From contig JAPFFF010000010.1 in the NCBI GenBank assembly GCA_039105265.1, positions 806,001 to 870,000 of the forward strand: a stretch of DNA of 64,000 nt. Reading direction: 5' to 3'. Made by a program: the position numbers and the translations under genes. Position 1 is the stretch's first letter. Each line of letters starts with the position of its first letter. The notes beneath the pieces were generated by a model that saw only the letters and a program-made list of their open reading frames with translations, was not told where the DNA came from and ran no database searches. Of the stretch, positions 43,022 to 52,100 are shown one piece after another. This DNA is from Tritrichomonas musculus. Taxonomy: Eukaryota > Parabasalia > Tritrichomonadida > Tritrichomonadidae.

Positions 43022-43279
43022 ATGTCTCAAACCTTACCACCTCGAGATCAAGATCTCAGGCTTCCAGCCCTTAAACAACGACATGAAAGAAAAACATTTG
43101 CTACTCCAACACTGAAACTCATAAATTCACGTCTTCAATATTATAGAAAAGTATTAAGTCAACCTGAACCAACAACGGAGAAAGGAAAACTTAGTCGTGC
43201 AAGAATTCAAAATAAATATGATCAGTGTATGAAAGTAAGACAATTATTAAACAGAGCCGTTAAGAACCTTTATCTTTAA
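43022..43279 (+). CDS. Polinton small basic protein (85 aa)
   Basis: The sequence is basic and helical (KQRHERKTF, SRLQYYRKVLSQ, KLSRARIQNKYD). It is preceded by TTTTTTATCTCATAATAAAAAT, which resembles the leader of the polymerase gene. It overlaps the following opposite-strand gene by 20 bp at the 3' end. It could bind DNA; the family is not recognised. Confidence 0.55.
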   Translation: MSQTLPPRDQDLRLPALKQRHERKTFATPTLKLINSRLQYYRKVLSQPEPTTEKGKLSRARIQNKYDQCMKVRQLLNRAVKNLYL

Positions 43280-43511
43280 CAAGGCTTTGCCCAGGACTAC
43301 GCCCATAGAACCCATCACTACCGAAATACTCCAACGCTGGATTATTTGAATTATCAAATTTAGGTAATATTTTTGCAACATTACCAACAACAGGTAACTT
43401 TTCCATTATTGATTTTGTTTTATTCCATCCAAATTTGAAGCCATCAGCGAAATCTTTAGCTGCTTCTTTAACTTTACCCGCTAACTTTTTAAACCAACTA
43501 CCAAATGCCAT
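43260..43511 (-). CDS. Polinton short amphipathic protein (83 aa)
   Basis: It begins MAFGSWFKKLAGKVKEAAKDF, almost the same opening as the protein at 51,199. An amphipathic basic helix is followed by a Gly/Pro/Asn-rich tail. Such short proteins in adenovirus-like elements include membrane-active minor capsid proteins of the pVI/pX type. That comparison is inference. Confidence 0.6.
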   Translation of the reverse strand: MAFGSWFKKLAGKVKEAAKDFADGFKFGWNKTKSIMEKLPVVGNVAKILPKFDNSNNPALEYFGSDGFYGRSPGQSLVKDKGS

Positions 43512-43590
43512 GAACGAAGTTCTCGAATTGAAAATTCTTTTTAATATTAAATTAAAAATTATGATTTAATATTTTTATTTAAAACTAAAT

Positions 43591-44232
43591 ATGACATTAA
43601 AGCAAGCAAGAATATTAAGTAGTGAAACCGATAACACTATTAAGCAAGAACAAAACACAAATGTTAACATTAACATAAAACCATCAACTAAGTCACGACC
43701 TCAAACAGTTCCGTTATATCCTAATGTTCCACCATTAAATCCAAACGTAAATTTTACTCAAGTGAACCAACCTTCGGATATTCCACCGGTTGGTCAAACT
43801 TTATATATTCCGACGACGGAGGATTTGAGCTATCAATCTCAACCTCCAACAAACAGCAATTTCCCATTAACTCGAGACAGAGGTATTGCAGATTTAGGAA
43901 ATGAAATTGAGGATTTAGAAAAGAAAAACCAATTTCTACAAATGTTAGTTGAAATGTATGAATCAAACCCGTTAAAAATAAATGCTTACGTTGTTTGTGA
44001 AAGTAAGTTATTAATGAATATGATAAAGTTATTAACTGATTGTGAGAAAGTTGATTTAGTACTTAATGAAGATATTGGATGTTCTGGATGTACCGCAAAA
44101 TCAAACAAAATCATTTATGTTTCAAAAATATTGATTACTAAAGATGGTAAAACTAGTGAGTTAAAATATGATTACAACAACATTTACAGTGAATTTGTTA
44201 AATATGGAATTAGTTTGAAAATGACGTATTAA
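43591..44232 (+). CDS. Polinton protein, unknown (213 aa)
   Basis: The first 90 residues are Pro/Asn/Gln-rich (PLYPNVPPLNPNVN) and probably disordered. A coiled-coil-like stretch (IEDLEKKNQFLQMLVEMY) and a compact C-terminal domain with Cys residues (DIGCSGCTAKSN) follow. Its stop faces the stop of the fibre-like gene, 1 bp apart. Not recognised. Confidence 0.55.
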   Translation: MTLKQARILSSETDNTIKQEQNTNVNINIKPSTKSRPQTVPLYPNVPPLNPNVNFTQVNQPSDIPPVGQTLYIPTTEDLSYQSQPPTNSNFPLTRDRGIADLGNEIEDLEKKNQFLQMLVEMYESNPLKINAYVVCESKLLMNMIKLLTDCEKVDLVLNEDIGCSGCTAKSNKIIYVSKILITKDGKTSELKYDYNNIYSEFVKYGISLKMTY

Positions 44233-44233
44233 T

Positions 44234-47200
44234 TTATGTTTTAAATACAGCTAACATTTTATCATTTATTTTTGCTGTAATCACGCCCACCGTTGTTCGG
44301 TGTATTTTTGATGTAATTGCTGTTTGACCAGTTAATGTTTTCAATTCTCCTTCATCAATAAAAACTTCATCCCCAATTCCATAACATGATGTATCTGTAA
44401 CTTTAACTAAATAATCACCACCTGAAGCAAATGTTACACATTTATTAACTTCATCAATCTTAACACAAATTCCAACATACTCATTCCATCTGCCATTAGT
44501 CTTTACTGAACAAATACAATCTGTAGTGTCTGTTTCAGTTGATGGTATCCATTCATTCTTAACTTGTTTGTAAACCTTACCTGTCATATATACTGGTGCA
44601 CCAATTACAAAATCATTTATTGAATTCATTGATTCCTCAATTGGACAGTAATGAGTAATAGTTGTGTTGGAATTGATTTTAGCATAGGCATTGCCGTCCA
44701 TATCATATGCATTCATAATACAAACTTTTGATTGAGTAATCTCCAATGCAGTTATTTCATTGTATTTGATGGTCGCTTCATCACTTTTTACATTAATATC
44801 AAAATCTAACCATCTCTCCTTCGAACTATCAAGTTGATTGCCAATGCTCAATATTCTTGTATTTCGAGAATGATTTGGTTTCATGACCATGAGAGGTGCA
44901 TCACTACATGTCTGATTTGCTCCACCCAATGTCAGGATGTTGTTTGGGTCTTTGATATAAACCTCTCCACTACTATCAGTGAAATACTCTTTTGATATAT
45001 CTGCTTTCAATGCATATTTACCTTCTGCTGTTGTTTTTGTTTCATATTGGACCATATCTGGCAAGTCCTTGGTTTTAGCATACTCACTTAAGTTCGCAAG
45101 CTTCGCGTACGGTTCCAAAGCTGTTGCCAATGCAGATTCATTAACCAAATCTGTGGGTATCTCAGGGATATCCGTTTTCAAAGCAAAAGTATTCGACACA
45201 TATCTTGCCGAATAAGCGTTTTTGTCTGTTGGTTCGATATTTTTGGTTATTGAACATGATAAAATTTCCGGCGTTTCACCAGTTCCTGGATTTATTAATT
45301 CATGGCAGTCATACATAAACCAAAGACCAGAACTACTTCCTTCGATACGCATTATCTGAGAGGGTTGATCGTCATTGTTCGAATAATCTACGTGAACATA
45401 ATGACCCGTATAAAAATTGTTTGATGAAACAATATCCAGCCCATATTGCTCAATCATTTCATGATATTTGTCGTAATCCAAATCAGGAATTGTATTATTT
45501 TCAATTTTGAATTGAATAGTTGTTTGCCCCTCAATAATTTCTGGAATTTCGCTTTTCACTTGCTCAATAGCATGGGTCATATCTGTTTTTAATGCATAAG
45601 CATTTAATATATTTGTTAATTGATTGTTATTTTTAAAGTTTGTGTTTAAATATGTGTATGACGGATAATTATCTTGAACATATCGAACAGTTGCATAATT
45701 ATTTAATGTTTCACTTAATTTATTCGTGAATGATTCATTTAATTGAACTTTATGGTTTTCAATCAATTTTTTAGTTGCTGATGCTGTTAATAATTGGTTA
45801 TTCGTTAATGTTTCACCTAATAATAATTCATTATCGTTTTTAGCTGCTGGGGTGTATTTGAGTTTAACAAATGATGGTTGAATTGTTCCATAAATTAAAA
45901 GATATGGAAATTCATAAACTAATTCGCAATTAATAGCTGAAATATCTGTAACATCTGAGTTCAAACATTCAATACTTCCATTTTCCTTATACTCATATTC
46001 GTAAATTCGGTACATCTCGCCAATATCATCAACCATAAATGAAACATCAATTTTATAATTAGTTTCAATATGTTCACAGTAATATTTAAAACATAATCTT
46101 TCATCTGGAATTATAATTTCTGTTTCAACATATGGTTTTTCTTCAACTACTTCGTGAGGTGCTAATACTAATCCATCATCAATTATTTCATCAACATATG
46201 CAACTTCTTTAACAGTTGATCCAGCATTTTTACTAAACGCTAATTTTAATGCACCAAATATACCTTCAGCACCAACTTTCATTAATCCACCAAAGTTAAA
46301 ACAAAAGTTACTAATTTGTACGACATCCATAACTACATCAAACCAATTAGTTTTATTTTTCATATCATTAATTTCTTTCTCTAACTTTGCACAATAGTTT
46401 TGAAGTGCTGATATTTGATTAACCGCAATATCAACTGTATTTCCTAATGAATTTAAAACGAAAACGTGGGATTCAATGTTTTCACCTATGACTACACCTG
46501 AAGTTTGAATGTTAAAGTTTGTATATAATGTTGTGCATGCTTCAGGTCGTGGTGAGACAGTATAATAACCGGTATTAGCTAAGAATTCAAATGTATTCAT
46601 TCCTTTTTCATAACTTACATCAGCAATAGTATAAATTAATTCATCATCTTTTGGCATGTATAATATTAAACCATATGGAGGATTACCGACTTGCAAAGGT
46701 GAAGTATAATGGTATTCAAGTAATTCAAAATAATTATCTGTTTGTAGTTTATAGTTATTTAATCCTGATGATTTATATTCAAAGTCAACAATGAAGTCGT
46801 AAGTTTTATTATTAATGTTTAAAGTTGCTGAATACGTACAATTGGCGAAATCTTTGACGGGGTAAATGTAAACCCTCCATGCATCATTATCTTCTTTATA
46901 TGTTTGAATTTTACAGTTATCTTTAGGTGCTAACATTCCTTTATTAACTAATAACTCAAATGGGTTTCCTTGATTATCATAACCTGCGAAAGTGTGTAAT
47001 ACATGTTTATTAGCTTCATTTTTAGCAATACAAATAAAAGCAACTTCATGAGAACCAGGATTTTTACGTGTTAATTTCAGGGGTATATTGAAACTGTAAT
47101 TAGTACCTACCCATTCATTACCTTGTTTAGTCATTTTGTAATCAGTACCGAATGCTTCATCATGAAACTCAAAAGTTTGACCTTCAATTAATGCTTCAAA

Positions 47201-48058
47201 TTCAGGACTACCAGGAACATATCCCCAATCAGCATAATATAAAGGATTTGTTTTATCATCTATTACACCGTAAGCTTTAATTTCATAAAAGTCTGGTAAT
47301 GGTGAACGATATAATTTAAAGCAATTGTCCGCATCTATTGTATTACACCTAAGATTTATTAATTTATTTGAATCATTAGCTTTGTCACAACTAACATTTG
47401 TTTTTTGATTTGCAATATAATTCATTTTCATAAATCCAGATGTATATAAATTTAATGGTGTATCACCTTTTTTATTTGACATATATATTTTTGCTCCAAC
47501 ATCATCTTCTTGATAAACTAACTCATAATTTCCATTTGAAATGTTAACAATAGGATTTTTAAACATGTTTTCTTTAGAAGTTTTAGTTATAATTGCTTTT
47601 GGTAATTTCATATATGCAGGTAATTCTATTTCGAAAACATCACCGATATATTCACCAAATTCAGTTTTGATTGATAACGAATTTAAATCTGGTTGATCTA
47701 AATTTTCCGTTAATTTATCTGAAGTAATGATGAAATCATATATACCATCTTCAAATGAAAAGTCGCCATCATCACCATTTTGTTTTTCCTCTAATGTTGT
47801 AATTCTTGATTCATGATTGTTTAATTCATCCGTAAATTTCATGGTTTGTTGATTGTATGAAGAAACTGAGGCGTCAATGTCAGCAAGTCTTAATGTTAAA
47901 CTTTGAGGATTTGTTGAAGTCATTATTATGTCTCCATCAATAGTGGCATCACCATGAACATGAATGTTTTTAAATTCTGAATCTTTATCGGGCATACCAC
48001 CTCCACCACCGATGAATGCTCCATCTTTTGCATTTTGTTTTGTAATTATTGCAGTCAT
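44234..48058 (-). CDS. Polinton large fibre-like protein (1274 aa)
   Basis: It opens with a short Gly-rich stretch (IGGGGG) and a HVHGDATIDGDI strand motif like those at the base of viral and phage fibres. A coiled-coil segment (NNHESRITTLEEKQN) comes next, then a long beta-rich body. A second Asn/Leu helical region (QLNESFTNKLSETLNNYATV) leads to repeats of the form YALKTDI / YAKLANLSEYAKTKDL / YALKADI, typical of trimeric phage tail-fibre shafts. The C-terminal part (APVYMTGKVYKQV... GIGDEVFIDEGEL... TVGVITAKI) looks like a small beta-barrel. A role in host attachment or capsid surface is inferred. It is the largest gene of the element. Confidence 0.65.
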   Translation of the reverse strand: MTAIITKQNAKDGAFIGGGGGMPDKDSEFKNIHVHGDATIDGDIIMTSTNPQSLTLRLADIDASVSSYNQQTMKFTDELNNHESRITTLEEKQNGDDGDFSFEDGIYDFIITSDKLTENLDQPDLNSLSIKTEFGEYIGDVFEIELPAYMKLPKAIITKTSKENMFKNPIVNISNGNYELVYQEDDVGAKIYMSNKKGDTPLNLYTSGFMKMNYIANQKTNVSCDKANDSNKLINLRCNTIDADNCFKLYRSPLPDFYEIKAYGVIDDKTNPLYYADWGYVPGSPEFEALIEGQTFEFHDEAFGTDYKMTKQGNEWVGTNYSFNIPLKLTRKNPGSHEVAFICIAKNEANKHVLHTFAGYDNQGNPFELLVNKGMLAPKDNCKIQTYKEDNDAWRVYIYPVKDFANCTYSATLNINNKTYDFIVDFEYKSSGLNNYKLQTDNYFELLEYHYTSPLQVGNPPYGLILYMPKDDELIYTIADVSYEKGMNTFEFLANTGYYTVSPRPEACTTLYTNFNIQTSGVVIGENIESHVFVLNSLGNTVDIAVNQISALQNYCAKLEKEINDMKNKTNWFDVVMDVVQISNFCFNFGGLMKVGAEGIFGALKLAFSKNAGSTVKEVAYVDEIIDDGLVLAPHEVVEEKPYVETEIIIPDERLCFKYYCEHIETNYKIDVSFMVDDIGEMYRIYEYEYKENGSIECLNSDVTDISAINCELVYEFPYLLIYGTIQPSFVKLKYTPAAKNDNELLLGETLTNNQLLTASATKKLIENHKVQLNESFTNKLSETLNNYATVRYVQDNYPSYTYLNTNFKNNNQLTNILNAYALKTDMTHAIEQVKSEIPEIIEGQTTIQFKIENNTIPDLDYDKYHEMIEQYGLDIVSSNNFYTGHYVHVDYSNNDDQPSQIMRIEGSSSGLWFMYDCHELINPGTGETPEILSCSITKNIEPTDKNAYSARYVSNTFALKTDIPEIPTDLVNESALATALEPYAKLANLSEYAKTKDLPDMVQYETKTTAEGKYALKADISKEYFTDSSGEVYIKDPNNILTLGGANQTCSDAPLMVMKPNHSRNTRILSIGNQLDSSKERWLDFDINVKSDEATIKYNEITALEITQSKVCIMNAYDMDGNAYAKINSNTTITHYCPIEESMNSINDFVIGAPVYMTGKVYKQVKNEWIPSTETDTTDCICSVKTNGRWNEYVGICVKIDEVNKCVTFASGGDYLVKVTDTSCYGIGDEVFIDEGELKTLTGQTAITSKIHRTTVGVITAKINDKMLAVFKT

Positions 48059-48091
48059 TTATTAATTTATTAATTATAAAAATAAAATATT

Positions 48092-48433
48092 TTAGTATTC
48101 AAATTTAAGGAATAATGTGAAGTTATCAGGTATTATTTCATTACCTTTTGCATCAGTGAACCACACTTTAAATCTATCATGGTTTAATGTATATTTATAT
48201 TTTCTGTTGTCATCTGGAGGCGTTAAATTAGCATACCAAACGAGAGAATCACAGTATTCATCACGTGGGACAAATGACGCGTGGCATTCGGTTTCGCCAT
48301 CTAAATATCCATCACATGTAGCACGGCAATATTGAAATGAAATATATTTATCATTACGAGAATTAACGAACTCAGGAGGAAATTTATTTTCATAGTCACG
48401 AGTGATAAAGTAAGTTTTGGTTGTTTTATGCAT
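48092..48433 (-). CDS. Polinton small beta-rich protein (113 aa)
   Basis: The sequence is rich in aromatic residues and beta strands and ends FTLFLKFEY. It lies directly upstream of the fibre-like gene in the same direction (33 bp gap). It could be a minor structural protein; not recognised. Confidence 0.5.
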   Translation of the reverse strand: MHKTTKTYFITRDYENKFPPEFVNSRNDKYISFQYCRATCDGYLDGETECHASFVPRDEYCDSLVWYANLTPPDDNRKYKYTLNHDRFKVWFTDAKGNEIIPDNFTLFLKFEY

Positions 48434-48498
48434 TTATGATTTGATAAAAATAAAAATATATGAATTTAAAACATGTAGCCTTTGGCTGCAGAATTCTT

Positions 48499-48969
48499 TT
48501 AGAATTCGTCTGGGTCTATTTCATCTTCGTTTATGTTACATTTGCTAGCTAATTCGTTGACGATTTCAACTTTAGCATCAGACCTATTTTTAATGAATTC
48601 ATTTAGTTTATTTTGGTTTTCACATTCTTTTACTACACATTCATGATAAAATGTTGTTTTATAATTTATTCTATCAGCTTTAATATAAGCTTTCATTAAT
48701 CGTATTTGTGATCCTGACGTTAAGGCACCGAAGGCACGTTTAGGAATAGTTAACCATTCACACTCAGGGAATAACTCTCTAAATTCTTTATATGTCATGA
48801 CATTTTGGGTATTATTTTTATAAACTAATGAAAGAAATAATATCTTTACGTTCATTTTGTATTTATAGAATTTATCAGTTATGAAGTCATCAAAATATAC
48901 TTGAACAGCTTTAAGTTCTGATTCAGGAAGTTTTTCAAATAACTTATTAATGTTGATGTATTCACTCAT
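48499..48969 (-). CDS. Polinton protein, unknown (156 aa)
   Basis: Helical and acidic at the C-terminus (NEDEIDPDEF). The middle contains TYKEFRELFPECEWLTIPKRAFG. It is preceded by a 68-bp leader that is nearly duplicated before the next gene upstream. Family not recognised. Confidence 0.55.
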   Translation of the reverse strand: MSEYININKLFEKLPESELKAVQVYFDDFITDKFYKYKMNVKILFLSLVYKNNTQNVMTYKEFRELFPECEWLTIPKRAFGALTSGSQIRLMKAYIKADRINYKTTFYHECVVKECENQNKLNEFIKNRSDAKVEIVNELASKCNINEDEIDPDEF

Positions 48970-49037
48970 TTTTATAGAAATAAAAAATTTGAAAAATAAA
49001 TTTTAAATAGATTTAAAAATTTATGAAAACGTTTAAA
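48970..49037 (-). promoter_or_regulatory. Duplicated leader, copy 1
   Basis: About 68 bp directly before the ATG of the 156-residue gene nearly match 49,271-49,338 (for example TAGAAATAAAAAATTTG and TGAAAACGTTT in both). The position suggests a promoter. Confidence 0.65.
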
Positions 49038-49039
49038 TC

Positions 49040-49270
49040 TCATTCATCAACTTCTCGCAATTCTGAAACTATGGCTAATTTTTTTGAATTCTGGGTTTGA
49101 ATGACAACATCATTTGCTAAAACGTGAAAAAGTGCATTAAGAGGGTGATGCTTAACATTTCGTTTAAATATTTCCACCTCAACTAAATTATTATTGCATG
49201 GTGTAATTATTAAATCTTCATCATCTTTAATTATATGATAATGAAATATTTTTTCAATTTTGTTGCTCAT
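49040..49270 (-). CDS. Polinton small protein (76 aa)
   Basis: A small mixed alpha/beta protein (KIEKIFHYHIIKDDEDLIITPC). Its own leader and the spacer after it are near-copies of each other, so the gene may be expressed together with its neighbour. Not recognised. Confidence 0.5.
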   Translation of the reverse strand: MSNKIEKIFHYHIIKDDEDLIITPCNNNLVEVEIFKRNVKHHPLNALFHVLANDVVIQTQNSKKLAIVSELREVDE

Positions 49271-49338
49271 TTATATAGAAATAAAAAATTTGAAAAATAA
49301 ATTTTAAATAGATTTAAAAATTTTTGAAAACGTTTGAA
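49271..49338 (-). promoter_or_regulatory. Duplicated leader, copy 2
   Basis: Near-copy of 48,970-49,037, directly before the ATG of the 76-residue gene. Confidence 0.65.
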
Positions 49339-49367
49339 ATGAAAAATAATTAAATTAATTATTAGAT

Positions 49368-51086
49368 TTATTCATAACCAACTGGAACACCTTTAGGGAA
49401 ATATTCAACACCTTTTGTTGACCAAGCAAAGTATGTATCGCTACATATCCAAGCTTCAGGCGCAGGTGGGTGTTGATCTGGAAATTCTGGATCAGGAATA
49501 TAATAAGTGTCATCAATTCCTCTATACATTGGTTGACCACGGAATGTAACTGTAACAGAATTAGAGCCAGTATCAATTCCATCAAATACATAACCAGCGT
49601 TTGAACGTTCAAGTTGGAAGTTAATACCAAAACTTGTTCCATCACTTCTGCAGTTTGAGTAACGTTTACCAGTTACTGGATCATTAAGGGGTTGAGTGAA
49701 TGAATCCTCAAATTCTTGTGTAGCTTCAAGTGCTCCATCTAATTCATTGGCTATTAATTGATGTTGATAGAAACGAGCAGAGCAAGTGTTTGAAAATTCA
49801 GTATCTGGATAAGTTCTTTTATTAACGACTAATTGAACGTTTTGATACATGATATTATCAAAGCATGTAATATCTAATGGACTCTTAGGGAACATCATTG
49901 TAATATTTGTTGCATTTCTGAGAGGAATTGATTTTGAAATTTCTAAACCATTAACTTTTGCAGTACCTTCAAATATTTCACGTGTTAATTCTTGTGATGG
50001 AACTAATAATGCAGTTTGTAATTCACGAATGAGTCCTTGATATACTCCAGGTTTGAGACCAAATCCTGAAAGATTTGATCGACCTAATTGAATTGTACCA
50101 CCTAAAACATTTAATGTTATTTTACCAACTTTCATATCAATTCCATTTGCTGCTGTTATAGTCAATTTATCATTTACTACTTTATCTTTTGATACATTAA
50201 CTTTTAATATATTTGGATCAGTTTCTTCGTTTTCATTTGGAGTTTCACCAGCTTTATATTGAACGACAATATTTGCTGGCTTTCCTACTTGTGTGAATTT
50301 ACGAGTAATTGGAACGACAGCAGGCATTTCTTCATCAATGGCTTTATCATCGAGAAATTGAAATGTTTCTTTAACAACATTAGGATTAACTTGACCCCAA
50401 ACCATGGCACGAAGTGATGTTTTAACTTCTGCTTCAATTTCTCCACAAATATCGTTAGGGTAAAGTTGCCATGCTTGAAGTGCGAGCTGATCAGTAAATG
50501 GTATTGTTAATTCTATAGTTAATTTGTGGGGTTTACCATCGGCAACGTCTGCAAGTGGAAAATAGCATCCACAAATTGAAGGTGAAAATTGAGATACATT
50601 TTCCCATGTTGAGTGAGAGAATTTTGAAGTTGCTTTAGCATCACGTGGTTTAATTGAATTGTATGCGAATGATTCACGTTGAAGTTCATCTTGTCTGTAT
50701 GTATCTAAAAGTTTTCCATCAATCCAAAATCTACAGTCTTCATAAAATTCAACGGCATTTTTGAATACAGTATAAAGTTGCATTAACTTATTAATATCTG
50801 CGGAAACATCAACGGGTTCAGATAATTGAACAAAGTACTCTAAAAGAATCGTAGAAAATCCTTTTTCGATTTGTGAAATTGTATGACCAGAATGAGTTAA
50901 TTTTATTCTTGTTTTGGTACCTACAGGCATTGGTGCATCTTTATTTGTGAATTCTTCCATAACTTGACTAAATGAATTATTACCACCATTTCGTTGAATT
51001 AAATTTCTAAGTTTGTTTTGAAAGAATGTGAGAATATCTCCTTCATCATTTCCTAAATTTTTCGTTTGTGCGTTTAAGTATGTCAT
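49368..51086 (-). CDS. Polinton major capsid protein candidate (572 aa)
   Basis: Polintons encode a double jelly-roll major capsid protein of about 500-650 residues near the packaging ATPase. This gene has the right size and place. It is beta-rich throughout and opens with a helical stretch (DILTFFQNKLRNLIQR). Blocks include GTKTRIKLTHSGHTISQIEKGFSTILLEYFVQL, LTIELTIPFTDQLALQAWQLYP and RNATNITMMFPKSPLDITCF. Such alternation of long strands and polar loops fits two consecutive jelly rolls. No signature motif proves it. A structure comparison would settle the point. Confidence 0.7.
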   Translation of the reverse strand: MTYLNAQTKNLGNDEGDILTFFQNKLRNLIQRNGGNNSFSQVMEEFTNKDAPMPVGTKTRIKLTHSGHTISQIEKGFSTILLEYFVQLSEPVDVSADINKLMQLYTVFKNAVEFYEDCRFWIDGKLLDTYRQDELQRESFAYNSIKPRDAKATSKFSHSTWENVSQFSPSICGCYFPLADVADGKPHKLTIELTIPFTDQLALQAWQLYPNDICGEIEAEVKTSLRAMVWGQVNPNVVKETFQFLDDKAIDEEMPAVVPITRKFTQVGKPANIVVQYKAGETPNENEETDPNILKVNVSKDKVVNDKLTITAANGIDMKVGKITLNVLGGTIQLGRSNLSGFGLKPGVYQGLIRELQTALLVPSQELTREIFEGTAKVNGLEISKSIPLRNATNITMMFPKSPLDITCFDNIMYQNVQLVVNKRTYPDTEFSNTCSARFYQHQLIANELDGALEATQEFEDSFTQPLNDPVTGKRYSNCRSDGTSFGINFQLERSNAGYVFDGIDTGSNSVTVTFRGQPMYRGIDDTYYIPDPEFPDQHPPAPEAWICSDTYFAWSTKGVEYFPKGVPVGYE

Positions 51087-51198
51087 TTTATATATTGAAA
51101 AAAAATTAAATAATAAGTTAATAAAGAAAAGAATTTATAGTTTGAAAAAAATAAATGAATTAAGAAATGAAAAATAAATTTTTTACATTAATGAAAAT

Positions 51199-51519
51199 AT
51201 GGCGTTTGGAAGTTGGTTTAAAAATATTGTGAACGGAGCTAAAAACATAATTGGCAAAATAGTTCCAAAAGTAAAGAAAGTAGTTGAAACAGTTGGTAGA
51301 TTTGCACCATTGATAGGACAAGCTGGTGATTTAATCGGTGGAAGTGCTGGTGAGGTAATAAATACAATCGGAAATGGTGTGAGTAAATTAAATGACAGAA
51401 TTAATTATAAAGGTGGAAACGTTAACGCGTTAGGTGTGAATGGTGCAGGAGCTCGAAGAATTGTTGGAGCGAACGGAGCAGGTATTAGAAGGTTTGATAT
51501 TCCGTTATTGAAGGAATAA
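51199..51519 (+). CDS. Polinton short amphipathic protein 2 (106 aa)
   Basis: It opens MAFGSWFKNIVNGAKNIIGKI, close to the 83-residue protein at 43,260, then VPKVKKVVETVGRFAPLIGQAGDLIGG. The C-terminal tail is rich in Gly, Asn and Arg (NGAGARRIVGANGAGIRRF), with a repeated NGAG-RR pattern. It may be a minor capsid protein with a membrane-active helix and basic tail, in the way of adenovirus pVI or pX. It sits immediately upstream of, and divergent from, the capsid gene. Confidence 0.65.
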   Translation: MAFGSWFKNIVNGAKNIIGKIVPKVKKVVETVGRFAPLIGQAGDLIGGSAGEVINTIGNGVSKLNDRINYKGGNVNALGVNGAGARRIVGANGAGIRRFDIPLLKE

Positions 51520-51526
51520 AAATAAA

Positions 51527-51670
51527 TCATGAGTAAAGTCGTTTCCTCATTTCATCAGTTAATTCAGGTGGTTTATCGTTTAATGTTGGGGAAAGTTTCA
51601 CAATGCGAATGAGTAAATTAGCGAGTTCAATAATTGCTAAACAACCAAGAAAAATTTCTGATAAACTCAT
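51527..51670 (-). CDS. Polinton tiny membrane protein (47 aa)
   Basis: A short open frame with ATG at 51,670 and TGA at 51,527. It starts MSLSEIFLGCLAIIELANLLIRIV, one hydrophobic segment followed by a charged tail (DEMRKRLYS). It fills the only larger gap between two genes and has no competing frame, which supports it as real. Function unknown. Confidence 0.5.
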   Translation of the reverse strand: MSLSEIFLGCLAIIELANLLIRIVKLSPTLNDKPPELTDEMRKRLYS

Positions 51671-51740
51671 TTATTATTAATTAAAAATTTTTATTTTTGT
51701 TTTTAATTAAAGATCTTTGATCAGAATTATTTCATAATTC

Positions 51741-52100
51741 ATGGATTTAAAAGTTATTGAACCAATTAAAAACTATTTAAAAGAATTTAAAACAGTCGAT
51801 GAATTTAATTTATGGTATTCAAAGAATAAGGAAGAAGTGGATAAGTTAACGACTCATAAATTAAACAAAATGTATAAAATCGATGGGTATAGAATTACAA
51901 AAATAAAGGGTGTGTTGATGTTAAAGAAATGGGTTGAAAAAGAGGAAAAAGAGATAGTTAGTAAGGCTTCGCTCAGGACGGATGCCATTGAAGAATTAAG
52001 GAATGAAATAAATGAAATCAGAAATACAGTAAATAAAATTATATCATTTCTTCAGGAATCGTCAAGTTCTATTGATGTATTACCGCCATCGACAACTTGA
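51741..52100 (+). CDS. Polinton coiled-coil protein (119 aa)
   Basis: The sequence is Lys/Glu-rich with a probable C-terminal coiled coil (IEELRNEINEIRNTVNKIISFLQ). Its 3' end overlaps the ATPase gene by 49 bp, tail to tail. Not recognised. Confidence 0.5.
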   Translation: MDLKVIEPIKNYLKEFKTVDEFNLWYSKNKEEVDKLTTHKLNKMYKIDGYRITKIKGVLMLKKWVEKEEKEIVSKASLRTDAIEELRNEINEIRNTVNKIISFLQESSSSIDVLPPSTT

